From Pseudomonas sp. TCU-HL1 (GTDB lineage Bacteria > Pseudomonadota > Gammaproteobacteria > Pseudomonadales > Pseudomonadaceae), in contig NZ_CP015992.1 in assembly GCF_001708505.1 (NCBI RefSeq), positions 2,728,001 through 2,792,000 on the forward strand: DNA of 64,000 nucleotides, in the 5' to 3' direction. The notes below the pieces were generated by a model. It did no database searches, was not told the origin of the DNA, and saw only the letters and a list, made by a program, of their open reading frames with translations. Below are positions 42,294-50,554 of the stretch, in pieces (within the stretch, counting starts at the first letter, position 1; each line of letters opens with the position of its first letter). A program made the position numbers and the translations under genes.

Positions 42294-42457
42294 GTTCGGT
42301 GAGGCCTCATGTCCCTGTGAGTGGTCCAGGGAGCATGGGCCGTCGACTCAGCGCATCCTCAAACTACAAATGCGTCAGCAATAAAAAGTGCGGCGCCAAG
42401 GAGGCGCCGCTAGGCCAAAGGAGCAATCACGAAAGGCCTGGAAGATGGGGAAATTCG

Positions 42458-42817
42458 TTATGGATGAATTTCTTTGTCGGCCATCATCAGCTTGTGCTCG
42501 CGCATCATCTGCCCCAGGACGTCATCCACCAACTTGTCGTGCTGCTCCATCCAGGCGAGGTGTTCGTCGGCCGACAGGCCGGGCTTGGGATGCTCGTTGT
42601 GGAGCTGGGTCATGATGTCGTCCAGCATCTTCATGTGCTCTTTCATATGCACATGGCGCTCAGCGGCCGGCGCCTTTTCCGCCTGGATCAGCACGGCCTC
42701 GGCCTGATCCCGCATCTGCTCAATGCGTTGGAAGGTGCGATCGCTCCCGCCTTCGGCCCACACTGCGGACGACAGCAGGAGCGAACCGACCAGAAGCAGG
42801 GGTTTCAGTGATCTCAT
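42458..42817 (-). CDS. PtrA N-terminal-domain protein, longer form
   Basis: 119 residues with signal peptide (MRSLKPLLLVGSLLLSSAVWA) and GGSDRTFQRIEQMRDQAEAVL, the PtrA opening, then a His/Met-rich helical tail (MKEHMKMLDD, MMREHKLMM) of about 80 residues that may bind copper. ATG 42817 was chosen as it starts the signal peptide; ATG 42889 gives an unlikely leader. Divergent from copR with one CopR box between. Confidence 0.85.
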   Translation of the reverse strand: MRSLKPLLLVGSLLLSSAVWAEGGSDRTFQRIEQMRDQAEAVLIQAEKAPAAERHVHMKEHMKMLDDIMTQLHNEHPKPGLSADEHLAWMEQHDKLVDDVLGQMMREHKLMMADKEIHP

Positions 42818-42945
42818 TGGGCAGTCTCCATACACGTAGTTGGGGCCGGCCCTTCTGGATTGTCGTTCGGGGGCCGGGAGAGCACACACTCATCGCTCAT
42901 GCCTGAACCCTAGACAGCGCTCCCTGACAGAGGCCTGAAGCCAGG

Positions 42946-42961
42946 ATTACATTTTTGTAAG
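42946..42961. promoter_or_regulatory. CopR box between the ptrA-like gene and copR
   Basis: ATTACATTTTTGTAAG, between the divergent genes (62 bases before copR, 129 before the ptrA-like gene). Fits autoregulation of copRS. Confidence 0.85.
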
Positions 42962-43023
42962 CTTGTGGTTGGGGGGCGGGATTCACTGCAAACTGCGTCC
43001 ATTCGCCACATGGATACTGCCCA

Positions 43024-43707
43024 ATGAAATTACTGGTTGCCGAAGACGAGCCTAAAACCGGCACTTACTTGCAACAGGGGCTCAGTGAGGCTGGGTTCAA
43101 TGTCGATCGGGTCATGACGGGGACTGATGCGCTTCAGCATGCCCTCAGCGAATCCTATGACTTGTTGATCCTGGACGTGATGATGCCGGGGCTCGACGGT
43201 TGGGAAGTGCTGCGGATGGTTCGCGCCGCCGGGAAAGACGTTCCCGTACTGTTCCTGACCGCCCGGGACGGGGTCGATGACCGTGTGAAGGGGCTTGAGC
43301 TAGGCGCCGATGACTATCTGATTAAACCCTTCGCGTTTTCCGAGCTTTTGGCACGGGTCAGGACACTCCTTCGCCGGGGCAACAGCGCTCCGACCCAGGC
43401 GATCTTGACGATTGCCGACCTGGAAGTGGATCTGCTGAAGCGCCGCGCCACGCGCGGTGGAAAGCGTATTGAGCTAACTGCCAAGGAGTTCTCCCTGCTG
43501 GAACTGCTGATGCGCCGACGTGGCGAAGTCCTGCCGAAGTCTCTGATCGCCTCGCAGGTCTGGGATATGAACTTTGACAGCGATACCAATGTGATCGAGG
43601 TGGCCGTCCGCCGTCTGCGAGCGAAGATCGATGATGACTTCGCGGTGAAGCTGATCCATACCGCCCGCGGCATGGGGTACATGCTTGATGGGCCGGACCC
43701 AGAATGA
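43024..43707 (+). CDS. copR: Copper-responsive two-component response regulator
   Basis: 227-residue OmpR-type regulator. Receiver domain with acidic cluster EDE, phospho-acceptor in LILDVMMPGLDGW and lysine in IKPFAFSELL; C-terminal winged-helix DNA-binding domain with LTAKEFSLLELLMRRRGEVL in outline and VRRLRAKID near the end. It binds the CopR boxes seen at four sites. Last codon overlaps copS (ATGA, 43704-43707). Confidence 0.96.
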   Translation: MKLLVAEDEPKTGTYLQQGLSEAGFNVDRVMTGTDALQHALSESYDLLILDVMMPGLDGWEVLRMVRAAGKDVPVLFLTARDGVDDRVKGLELGADDYLIKPFAFSELLARVRTLLRRGNSAPTQAILTIADLEVDLLKRRATRGGKRIELTAKEFSLLELLMRRRGEVLPKSLIASQVWDMNFDSDTNVIEVAVRRLRAKIDDDFAVKLIHTARGMGYMLDGPDPE

Positions 43708-45098
43708 GGCACCTTTCGCTGACCGCTCGTATGAGCCTGATGTTCATGCTTGCCGTCACCGCGGTGCTGACTGTAGCCGGGCTTAGTTTCAACCACTTGA
43801 GTCAGCGTCATTTCAAGTCGCTGGACCGCCAGGTTCTGGTGGAAAAACTGGAGTCGGCTCAAAGCATCCTTCAGGGACTACCCGGTGTGACCAGCTTTGC
43901 CGAACTGAAGCCGCAGCTCAGCGCGCTGCTGGGCGCCCACCGGGACCTTGCTGCGATCATTCTGGACAGCGATGGCAAGGTGCTGTTCGCGGAACCGGCC
44001 ATGGTGAATGTTCCCCAAGGGCTCCGCGTCAGGTCAGCCCCCACCATGTGGGAGTGGGAAGATCAGGAGTTTATGTACCGCGGCTTGACGGCCGAACTCA
44101 ATGTCCCGGGTCTGGAGGCCCCATTGACCCTGTTGTTAGTGCTGGACGTGACCCACCACATGGCTTTTTTTGAGGCCTTGCAGCGCTGGTTCACCGTTGG
44201 GCTGATCATCAGCGCCCTGGTCAGTGCGGGGCTGGGCTGGGTCGTCGCCCGCAGTGGCCTGCGTCCATTGCGGCAAGTCACCCAGGTGGCGGCCTCGATG
44301 TCGGCCAGATCCCTCAAGGAACGCATTCCGATGGAGCCTGTTCCGTTGGAACTGCAGCAGCTGATGACGTCATTCAACGCGATGTTGGCTCGGCTGGATG
44401 AGGCCTTCGTGCGGCTCTCCAACTTCTCCGCCGATATCGCCCACGAGTTGCGGACTCCGGTGAGCAACCTGATGACTCATACGGAGGTCGTGCTGTCGAG
44501 GAAACGGGACATCGAGGCGTATGAAGAAAACTTGTACTCGAACCTCGACGATCTCAAGCGCATGTCACGGATGATCGACGACATGCTGTTCCTGGCCAAG
44601 GCGGACAACGGCTTGATTGTTCCGCAGCGTGAACAGGTCGAGTTGGAGAAGATCGTCGGCAAGCTCTTCGAGTACTACCAACTGATGGCGGATGATCGGG
44701 GGATATCGCTGAAGGTTTCCGGATGGGGCAGTGTCCGCGGTGATGTGCTGATGTTGGATCGTGCCGTTTCGAATCTGCTCTCCAATGCGCTGCGCTACAC
44801 CCTGCCGGGCAAAGCCATTTCGGTGAGGATCGCCCAGACCAGCGCTTCGACCACCCTGAGCGTCGAAAACCCGGGCGACACCATTCCCGCCGAGCACCTC
44901 AAGCGCCTCTTTGACCGCTTCTATCGAGCTGACCCCGCGCGCCGAGAAGGCAGTCCCAGTAATGCCGGTCTGGGACTGGCAATCACCCGTTCAATCGTCG
45001 AAGCACATCGGGGGCGGATCTGGTGTACCTCAGCGAATGGGCGTACGGCCTTTCACATGGAGTTTCCCTGGTCAGACGATGCCAAGGAGCCCACGTGA
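43704..45098 (+). CDS. copS: Copper-sensing histidine kinase
   Basis: 464 residues. Two membrane segments (about 8-30 and 160-182) bound a periplasmic sensor; HAMP follows; the H-box is FSADIAHELRTPVSNL; N, G1 and G2 boxes of the ATP domain are at LLSNALRYT, VENPGDTI and SNAGLGLAIT. Senses periplasmic copper and phosphorylates CopR. The start overlaps copR by 4 bases. The stop TGA overlaps a GTG start of the next gene (45095-45098). Confidence 0.96.
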   Translation: MRHLSLTARMSLMFMLAVTAVLTVAGLSFNHLSQRHFKSLDRQVLVEKLESAQSILQGLPGVTSFAELKPQLSALLGAHRDLAAIILDSDGKVLFAEPAMVNVPQGLRVRSAPTMWEWEDQEFMYRGLTAELNVPGLEAPLTLLLVLDVTHHMAFFEALQRWFTVGLIISALVSAGLGWVVARSGLRPLRQVTQVAASMSARSLKERIPMEPVPLELQQLMTSFNAMLARLDEAFVRLSNFSADIAHELRTPVSNLMTHTEVVLSRKRDIEAYEENLYSNLDDLKRMSRMIDDMLFLAKADNGLIVPQREQVELEKIVGKLFEYYQLMADDRGISLKVSGWGSVRGDVLMLDRAVSNLLSNALRYTLPGKAISVRIAQTSASTTLSVENPGDTIPAEHLKRLFDRFYRADPARREGSPSNAGLGLAITRSIVEAHRGRIWCTSANGRTAFHMEFPWSDDAKEPT

Positions 45099-45304
45099 AA
45101 AAAGCGCAACGTCGAGTGGAACTGCAAGCGTGCAACGTCGTCGAGCGGGAAGGTGGCAAGGTGGTGCTGTATGCCGCTCAGGGCAAGCCTGATCGACACC
45201 CCTGGCGCAAGAAACCCAGCCAGGTCGATGAGGCTCTCCACGCGGAGCTGCGCAAGATCGCAGATCAGCGGACGGTGGATACCTGGAAGAGGGCATGCGA
45301 GTGA
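45095..45304 (+). CDS. Small basic protein of unknown function after copS
   Basis: 69 residues, starting at GTG (KKAQRRVELQACNVVEREGGK...). AAGGAG lies 5 bases before the GTG, and GTGA overlaps the copS stop, strong signs of a real third gene of the copRS operon. No signal peptide or metal motif; highly charged, with a helical C-terminus (ALHAELRKIADQRTVDTWKRACE). Its last 10 bases overlap the AraC gene. I do not recognise a family. It has one cysteine near residue 13 and one near the end. Confidence 0.65.
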   Translation: MKKAQRRVELQACNVVEREGGKVVLYAAQGKPDRHPWRKKPSQVDEALHAELRKIADQRTVDTWKRACE

Positions 45305-46035
45305 ACACAGCACAGGGTATCGGGTGGCGTGGTCAGGCCTGGATATCACCTGGGCTTGGCGTCTTTCTCGGGCAGGCTGGAAGCCACGATTGGCATTGCC
45401 ACATGGCCCTCCAGATCACTATGGGCCTGGCCACCGAATTGACCGTAAATACCCCGGATTCAACAGTCAGAGCCCGAGCTGTCTGCATCCGCGCCGGCGT
45501 CATGCATCGGATCGAAACGGTCGAGATCCTGTCGATCTACCTCGATGCATTGTCCGAAGAGGCCTGTGCCCTACATGCCGGCGCAGACCTGGTGACCGTG
45601 GACATCGACGTGCAGGACATCGTCGCTCTGCAGGGCTTATTGGCCAAGGCAGACGCCTCAGCCCAGCAAATGCGCGATAAGGTTCGCCAAGTCCTTCACC
45701 TGGCCAACGCTCCTGCCCTTGATCCGCGGCTGCAGGCGGTACTCGCTGCCTTGCGTGAATCGACGCATAGCCGACAGTACCTGGCCAAACTGGTCCATCT
45801 GTCGCCGACCCGGTTTTCGCATTGGTTTGTTGAACAGACCGGCCTCCCGCTGCGCAGTTACCGGAAGTGGAGTCGATTGGTGGGCGCGTTGCAGCACATC
45901 GCGGCAGGACGGAGCCTGACCGAGGCCGCCCATGCCGCCGGCTTCGCGGATGTCGCACACTTTTCCCGGACCTTCCGCAACCTGTTTGGCGTCGATCCGT
46001 CTTCGGCCCTCGGCCAGGTCAGCCTGAGCAGCTGA
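45295..46035 (+). CDS. AraC-family transcriptional regulator
   Basis: 246 residues. N-terminal cupin-like ligand domain (GSHDWHCHMALQI), C-terminal pair of helix-turn-helix motifs (RQYLAKLVHLSPTRFSHWF and EAAHAAGFADVAHFSRTFRNLFG). It overlaps the small gene by 10 bases and is followed by the fatty acid hydroxylase-type gene 74 bases downstream, its likely target. An alternative GTG start at 45301 is possible. Confidence 0.92.
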   Translation: MRVNTAQGIGWRGQAWISPGLGVFLGQAGSHDWHCHMALQITMGLATELTVNTPDSTVRARAVCIRAGVMHRIETVEILSIYLDALSEEACALHAGADLVTVDIDVQDIVALQGLLAKADASAQQMRDKVRQVLHLANAPALDPRLQAVLAALRESTHSRQYLAKLVHLSPTRFSHWFVEQTGLPLRSYRKWSRLVGALQHIAAGRSLTEAAHAAGFADVAHFSRTFRNLFGVDPSSALGQVSLSS

Positions 46036-46109
46036 AGTCAGCTTTTTCGTTCAAGCCTGTCCCCGCCCGAGAGGTTCACAGTGATGGTCATTGCAGGGAG
46101 TACTGTACG

Positions 46110-46991
46110 ATGACCAACTACCTCAGGCTCATGGTCCGCTGGTTCAGCTATCCCGCCATCTTTGGCGGCACGGCCGCCTGGATGATCTGGCTGCTTTACG
46201 ACGGCGTGCCTTACTGGCCGGCCACGCCCCTCATTGCCGCAGTGGGGATTGCGTCAGTGGCCATGCTGGAGCGCCTGCAGCCCTTCAGGGAACAGTGGCT
46301 GGAAGATCGCCAGGACACCCTGACCGACGTGCTGCATATGCTTGTAAACCTGTCGGTCATCCAGTTCACCGCCACGGTGCTGGCGCGGCTGGGCGATTGG
46401 GTGCCTGATGCAGTCCGCGCCTTTCCAACAGACCTGCCGCAGTGGTGCCAACTGCTTATCGTTGCGGTGGTCCTGGACCTCAGTTTCTACGCCATGCACC
46501 GGCTCAGCCATCACGTGCCGTGGCTGTGGCGCCTGCATGAACCCCACCACAGTGCCGAACGGCTCTACTGGATGAATGGCGAACGCCGGCATCCGCTGCA
46601 CGCGGCGATCATGGCGGGCCCGGGGCTGTTGGTGCTGTTTGCGCTGGGAACCCCGTCCGCGGTCGTAGCAACCTGGTTTGGCATCCTGACCGTGCACCTG
46701 GCCTTTCAGCACTCCAACCTCGACTACTCACTCGGCTGGCTGCGCAACGTGATTGGGGTCGCGGAGACGCACCGCTGGCACCACAAGCGCGAGTTCGAGG
46801 ATGCTCAGGTCAATTTCGGCGAGTATTTCCTGGTCTGGGATCACCTGTTCGGGACCTTCTTCGATAGTGCCGGCAGGCAAGGCACTGCCGAAGTGGGGTT
46901 ACGAGAGCGTGACTACCCGACAGGGTATGCGGCACAACTGGTCGCCCCGTTCAGGCGCCGGAAGCAAGCGCAGACAGGGCGCAACAGCTGA
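46110..46991 (+). CDS. Sterol desaturase/fatty acid hydroxylase-superfamily membrane protein
   Basis: 293 residues, several hydrophobic helices and the diiron histidine motifs HRLSHH, HEPHHS and HRWHHK, each at the expected spacing. Members hydroxylate or desaturate lipids or alkyl chains; no sterol role is likely in this bacterium. ATG 46110 has GGGAG 9 bases upstream; upstream in-frame codons belong to the AraC gene. Probably co-regulated with AraC upstream. Confidence 0.9.
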   Translation: MTNYLRLMVRWFSYPAIFGGTAAWMIWLLYDGVPYWPATPLIAAVGIASVAMLERLQPFREQWLEDRQDTLTDVLHMLVNLSVIQFTATVLARLGDWVPDAVRAFPTDLPQWCQLLIVAVVLDLSFYAMHRLSHHVPWLWRLHEPHHSAERLYWMNGERRHPLHAAIMAGPGLLVLFALGTPSAVVATWFGILTVHLAFQHSNLDYSLGWLRNVIGVAETHRWHHKREFEDAQVNFGEYFLVWDHLFGTFFDSAGRQGTAEVGLRERDYPTGYAAQLVAPFRRRKQAQTGRNS

Positions 46992-47097
46992 ACCGCCAGC
47001 TACTCCAGCTTCGAAGGCGACCACAGCCTGGCGGACTGCTATCTCTACGCGCTGAACAATCCGAATGCGCCAATGAATGGGTGAGGGGCGGCATTGA

Positions 47098-47787
47098 CTA
47101 CAGCGATTTCACCGCTTCTCCAATCAACTCGAATATTTCCCTCGGCCGCGACGCCAGCGACGCATGGCTGGCATCCAGGGTGATGGTCTTCCTCGTTCCG
47201 ATGCGTTCGGCCATCCAGGCCTGGGTGGCAGGCGGGATCATGTGATCGCTCGATGAAACCTGATACCAACTGGGTTTGCCGCGCCAGGCCGGTGCTCCGG
47301 CCTTGTCTTCGAAGCAGCGCGCAGCAATGGGTTTCTGGGTGACCGCCATGACCTGGGCGTCCCGCTCGGGCAGGTCCGCGCAGAAGTTGGCATGGAAGCT
47401 GTCACCCTCCAGCCAGAGGAAGCCTTCCGCATCAGGACGAATACCGCTAGCACCTTGAGGGGGTTCGGCGCGGGCGAAGATGCCGCCCAGGCTATCGCCT
47501 TCATCCGGCGCGAAGGCGGCGACGAACACCAGCCCGACCACGTTGGCCGCGTGGCCGGCGCCCGAAATCACAGCGCCTCCATAGGAGTGGCCCACCAACA
47601 GCGTCGGTCCGCCAAGGGATTCGGCCAGCTTGCGGGTGCGCGCCACGTCGTCGGCCAGGGACGTGAGCGGGTTCTGCACCGCGCTGACCCGGTAGCCGGC
47701 ATCCAGAAGCAGCGGAATCAGGTGACGCCAGTGTGAGGCATCGCCCCAGGCGCCGTGGACCAGCAGGATATTGGGGAGATTGGACAT
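47098..47787 (-). CDS. Alpha/beta-hydrolase fold protein
   Basis: 229 residues. HGAWGDASHWRHLIPLLLDAGYRV opening in outline, nucleophile elbow GHSYGG, and C-terminal histidine in LDASHASL. Similar to small esterases that often appear as salicylate esterase-like or signalling hydrolases. The substrate is unknown. ATG 47787 starts directly before the first strand; ATG 47826 adds a short leader. Convergent with the fatty acid hydroxylase-type gene. Confidence 0.9.
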   Translation of the reverse strand: MSNLPNILLVHGAWGDASHWRHLIPLLLDAGYRVSAVQNPLTSLADDVARTRKLAESLGGPTLLVGHSYGGAVISGAGHAANVVGLVFVAAFAPDEGDSLGGIFARAEPPQGASGIRPDAEGFLWLEGDSFHANFCADLPERDAQVMAVTQKPIAARCFEDKAGAPAWRGKPSWYQVSSSDHMIPPATQAWMAERIGTRKTITLDASHASLASRPREIFELIGEAVKSL

Positions 47788-47886
47788 GGCCTGATTCCTC
47801 ACGCGAATGGACGGGACGTCTACCAAGACTAGCCAGCCACGGACCGGCTGCCCGCGTAGTCGCCGCCGACCATCGGATGCCGGGCT

Positions 47887-48786
47887 TCAGGTCAGTACGT
47901 AATCGACAGGCTCCAGCGGCGGAGGCAGGCCACGCTGGCCGAGCGCATCGAGTATTTCACGCTCCAGGGTACGCACCATCGAGTCGGTGGCCAGGTCGTT
48001 CTCGTCGCGGCCGAAGGGGTCTTCCAACTGGTCGCCAATAGCATCCAGGCCGAAGAAGGTGTACGCGACGATGATGGTGAAGATCGGCGTCAGCCAGCCC
48101 AGGGCCCCGGCCATGGCGAATGGCAGCAGCAGGCAGAAGATGTAGCTGGTGCGGTGGAGCAGCAGGGTGTAGGGGAAGGGCAGTGGTGTGTTCTTGATCC
48201 GTTCGCACGTGGCCTGGGCGGTGCTCAGGCCAAGCAGGCGCGTTTCAAGGAGGGTGTATCGCCATTCGTTGATCGCGCCCCGGCTGGCCAGTTGGGCGCA
48301 TTGGCTGCCAATCCGCCGCAGGATGCCGTCGCTGGTATTGAGACCATAGGCGTCGGGCGTGTCACTAAGCCACGGGTGTGCCGCGTGTTGTTCGTCCTCG
48401 CTACGCAGCCGCGCATTGAGTGCATGGACGAACCCGCACAGCTCGCGCAACACGGCTTCGCGCTTGGGCGGCTCGGCAATCGCCACGCTCTGCCGGATGA
48501 AGGAACGGACTTCGATGATGACCTGTCCCCAGGCCTTGCGGCCTTCCCACCAGCGGTCGTAGCAGGCGTTGTTGCGAAAGCTCAGGAAGATCGACAACGA
48601 CAGCCCGAGCAGCGTGAATGGCATCGCGTTGACCTTGGTGAACCAGTCGGGATGCAGGTTCTCGACGACCACGATGAGGCAGGCCAGCAGGGTGATCATC
48701 AGCGTGCGCAGCGCAATGTGGCGTGCGATGGAGCCCTTGAGGGTGGTCAAGATGCTGAACAGGTTAGGTTTGGGGCGGACGATCAT
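47887..48786 (-). CDS. Bestrophin-family anion channel protein
   Basis: 299 residues, with hydrophobic helices at about 27-45, 55-70, 210-235 and the bestrophin signature RNNACYDRWWEGRKAWG. C-terminal RDENDLATDSMVRTLEREILD is also conserved. Forms a pentameric chloride or other anion channel in the inner membrane. No operon partner is evident. Confidence 0.9.
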   Translation of the reverse strand: MIVRPKPNLFSILTTLKGSIARHIALRTLMITLLACLIVVVENLHPDWFTKVNAMPFTLLGLSLSIFLSFRNNACYDRWWEGRKAWGQVIIEVRSFIRQSVAIAEPPKREAVLRELCGFVHALNARLRSEDEQHAAHPWLSDTPDAYGLNTSDGILRRIGSQCAQLASRGAINEWRYTLLETRLLGLSTAQATCERIKNTPLPFPYTLLLHRTSYIFCLLLPFAMAGALGWLTPIFTIIVAYTFFGLDAIGDQLEDPFGRDENDLATDSMVRTLEREILDALGQRGLPPPLEPVDYVLT

Positions 48787-49086
48787 CGGGGCACCTGGCG
48801 CCAGGGAGTCGGTGGGGGAAATTCGTTCAGACCCTAAGGCGCGACGGGCGGTGCGTCCAATCGCTATTGATGACCGGGTTATCAGCCGCCTCTATCGGTA
48901 GCGTTGCGGACGATCGTCCGGACGGCGTTCAAGGGGGCAGCGACTATACTTGCCACGAACTTTGCCCTTGGGGGATAGAGGCCGAACTTCCGGTGTACCG
49001 GAAGGCGGTAGGCGCAACTGCTGGATTGCCGATGACCGTCGCACGCTCCATGGGCGCACGTGCATCAGGAACGAGGCGACGGAAAC
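48787..49086. other. Intergenic region upstream of the oxidase operon
   Basis: 300 bases without a gene. Hairpin CTTCCGGT-GT-ACCGGAAG at 48987-49004 and a palindrome around 48911-48922 (CGGACGATCGTCCG). The oxidase promoter should lie here, but I cannot mark a -10/-35 with confidence. Confidence 0.6.
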
Positions 49087-50517
49087 ATGGCGTTTGCAAT
49101 CATCCTTGTCATCATCGTTGTCGCGTCCGTGCTGTTCCATCTGCTGGCGCCCTGGCACCTGACCCCGGCTGCGTCCAACTGGGGCTCCATCGACACTACA
49201 CTGCTCATCACGCTGCTCATCACCGGCGTGTTCTTCATCGCCATCGTCGGCTTCATGGTGGTGGCCATCATCCGCTTTCGCCATCGCGAAAGTTCACGTG
49301 CCAGATACGAACCGGAAAGCCGCAAGCTGGAGTGGTGGCTGATCGTAGTGACCTCGCTCGGCATCATGGGCATGCTGGCGCCGGGGTTGGTGGTCTACAG
49401 CGATTTCGTCCAGGTACCCAAGGATGCCTATCCGCTGGAGGTAATCGCCCAGCAATGGCAGTGGGCTTTCCGCTTTCCCGGCCAGGACGGCCAGCTCGGC
49501 CGCGCCGACGTGAAGTGGGTCAATGCGGGCAACCCGCTGGGGCTGGACCCGAACGACCCGGTCGGCCAGGACGATGTGCTGATCCGCGACAATGAGGTGC
49601 GCTTGCCCCTGGACCGTCCGGTAAAGGTGCTGCTGCGTTCCAAGGATGTGTTGCACAACTTCTACATCCCCCAGATGCGCGGAAAGATGGACATGGTCCC
49701 GGGCATGGTGTCGCACTTCTGGTTCACGCCAACGGTGGCTGGCAAGTACGAAATCCTCTGCGCGGAGTTCTGCGGGGTCGGGCACTTCAACATGCGTGGG
49801 ATGATGTTTGTCGAACCTGGGCAGGCCTTTGACCAGTGGCTGGCCGCCCAGCCCACCTTCGCCCAGACCCTGGCCGTCACCAGCAAACCCAGCCAGGGCA
49901 ACCTGGTCGAGACGGGCCGCCAGCTGGCGGAAACCCATGGTTGCCGTGCCTGCCACAGCCAGGACGGCAGCGCGAGCCTGGGGCCAGGCTGGAAGGACCT
50001 CTACGGGCGCGAAGAGAAACTGGCGGATGGCAGTAGCGTGAAGGTGGGCGACGCCTACCTGAAGGAGTCCATCCTCGATCCCAAGGCCCGCCTGGTGCAG
50101 GGCTTTCCTCCGGTGATGGTGCCCTATACTTTCAACCAGGATGAGCTGGCCGCCCTGGTCGCGTTCATCCAGTCGCTGAGTGCCGCCGGCCCGCCAGGCG
50201 CGGGCGCGGAGCAGGGGCAGCAGGTCGCCCAGTCCCTTGGCTGCCTGGCCTGCCACACGGTAGATGGCAGCACAGGTGTGGGGCCCGGCTGGCAGGGGTT
50301 GTACGGCAAGACCGAAACCCTTGCCGACGGTAGCCAGGTGAAGGTGGACGATGCCTACCTGAAGGAGTCCATCCTCAAGCCCGCTGCGCAGGTCGTCCAG
50401 GGGTTCGCGCCGGTGATGCCGGCTTTCACCCCCAGCGACGCAGAGCTGGACGCACTGATCGCTTTCATCAAATCCAGGGCGAATCCCGACGCCGTGAAAC
50501 AGGAACAGGCGCCATAG
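49087..50517 (+). CDS. coxB: Cytochrome c oxidase subunit II with two fused cytochrome c domains
   Basis: 476 residues. Two membrane helices, then a cupredoxin domain with the CuA motif CAEFCGVGHFNM; residues about 275-370 and 385-470 are two cytochrome c domains with CRACH and CLACH. The domain pair is an internal duplication (PGWKDLYGREEKLADGS against PGWQGLYGKTETLADGS). A caa3-type subunit usually has one domain. ATG 49087 begins at the first helix. First gene of a five-gene operon. Confidence 0.95.
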   Translation: MAFAIILVIIVVASVLFHLLAPWHLTPAASNWGSIDTTLLITLLITGVFFIAIVGFMVVAIIRFRHRESSRARYEPESRKLEWWLIVVTSLGIMGMLAPGLVVYSDFVQVPKDAYPLEVIAQQWQWAFRFPGQDGQLGRADVKWVNAGNPLGLDPNDPVGQDDVLIRDNEVRLPLDRPVKVLLRSKDVLHNFYIPQMRGKMDMVPGMVSHFWFTPTVAGKYEILCAEFCGVGHFNMRGMMFVEPGQAFDQWLAAQPTFAQTLAVTSKPSQGNLVETGRQLAETHGCRACHSQDGSASLGPGWKDLYGREEKLADGSSVKVGDAYLKESILDPKARLVQGFPPVMVPYTFNQDELAALVAFIQSLSAAGPPGAGAEQGQQVAQSLGCLACHTVDGSTGVGPGWQGLYGKTETLADGSQVKVDDAYLKESILKPAAQVVQGFAPVMPAFTPSDAELDALIAFIKSRANPDAVKQEQAP

Positions 50518-50554
50518 AACCGGACGGACCCCGACGCGTTACGGAGGGTTTGCG

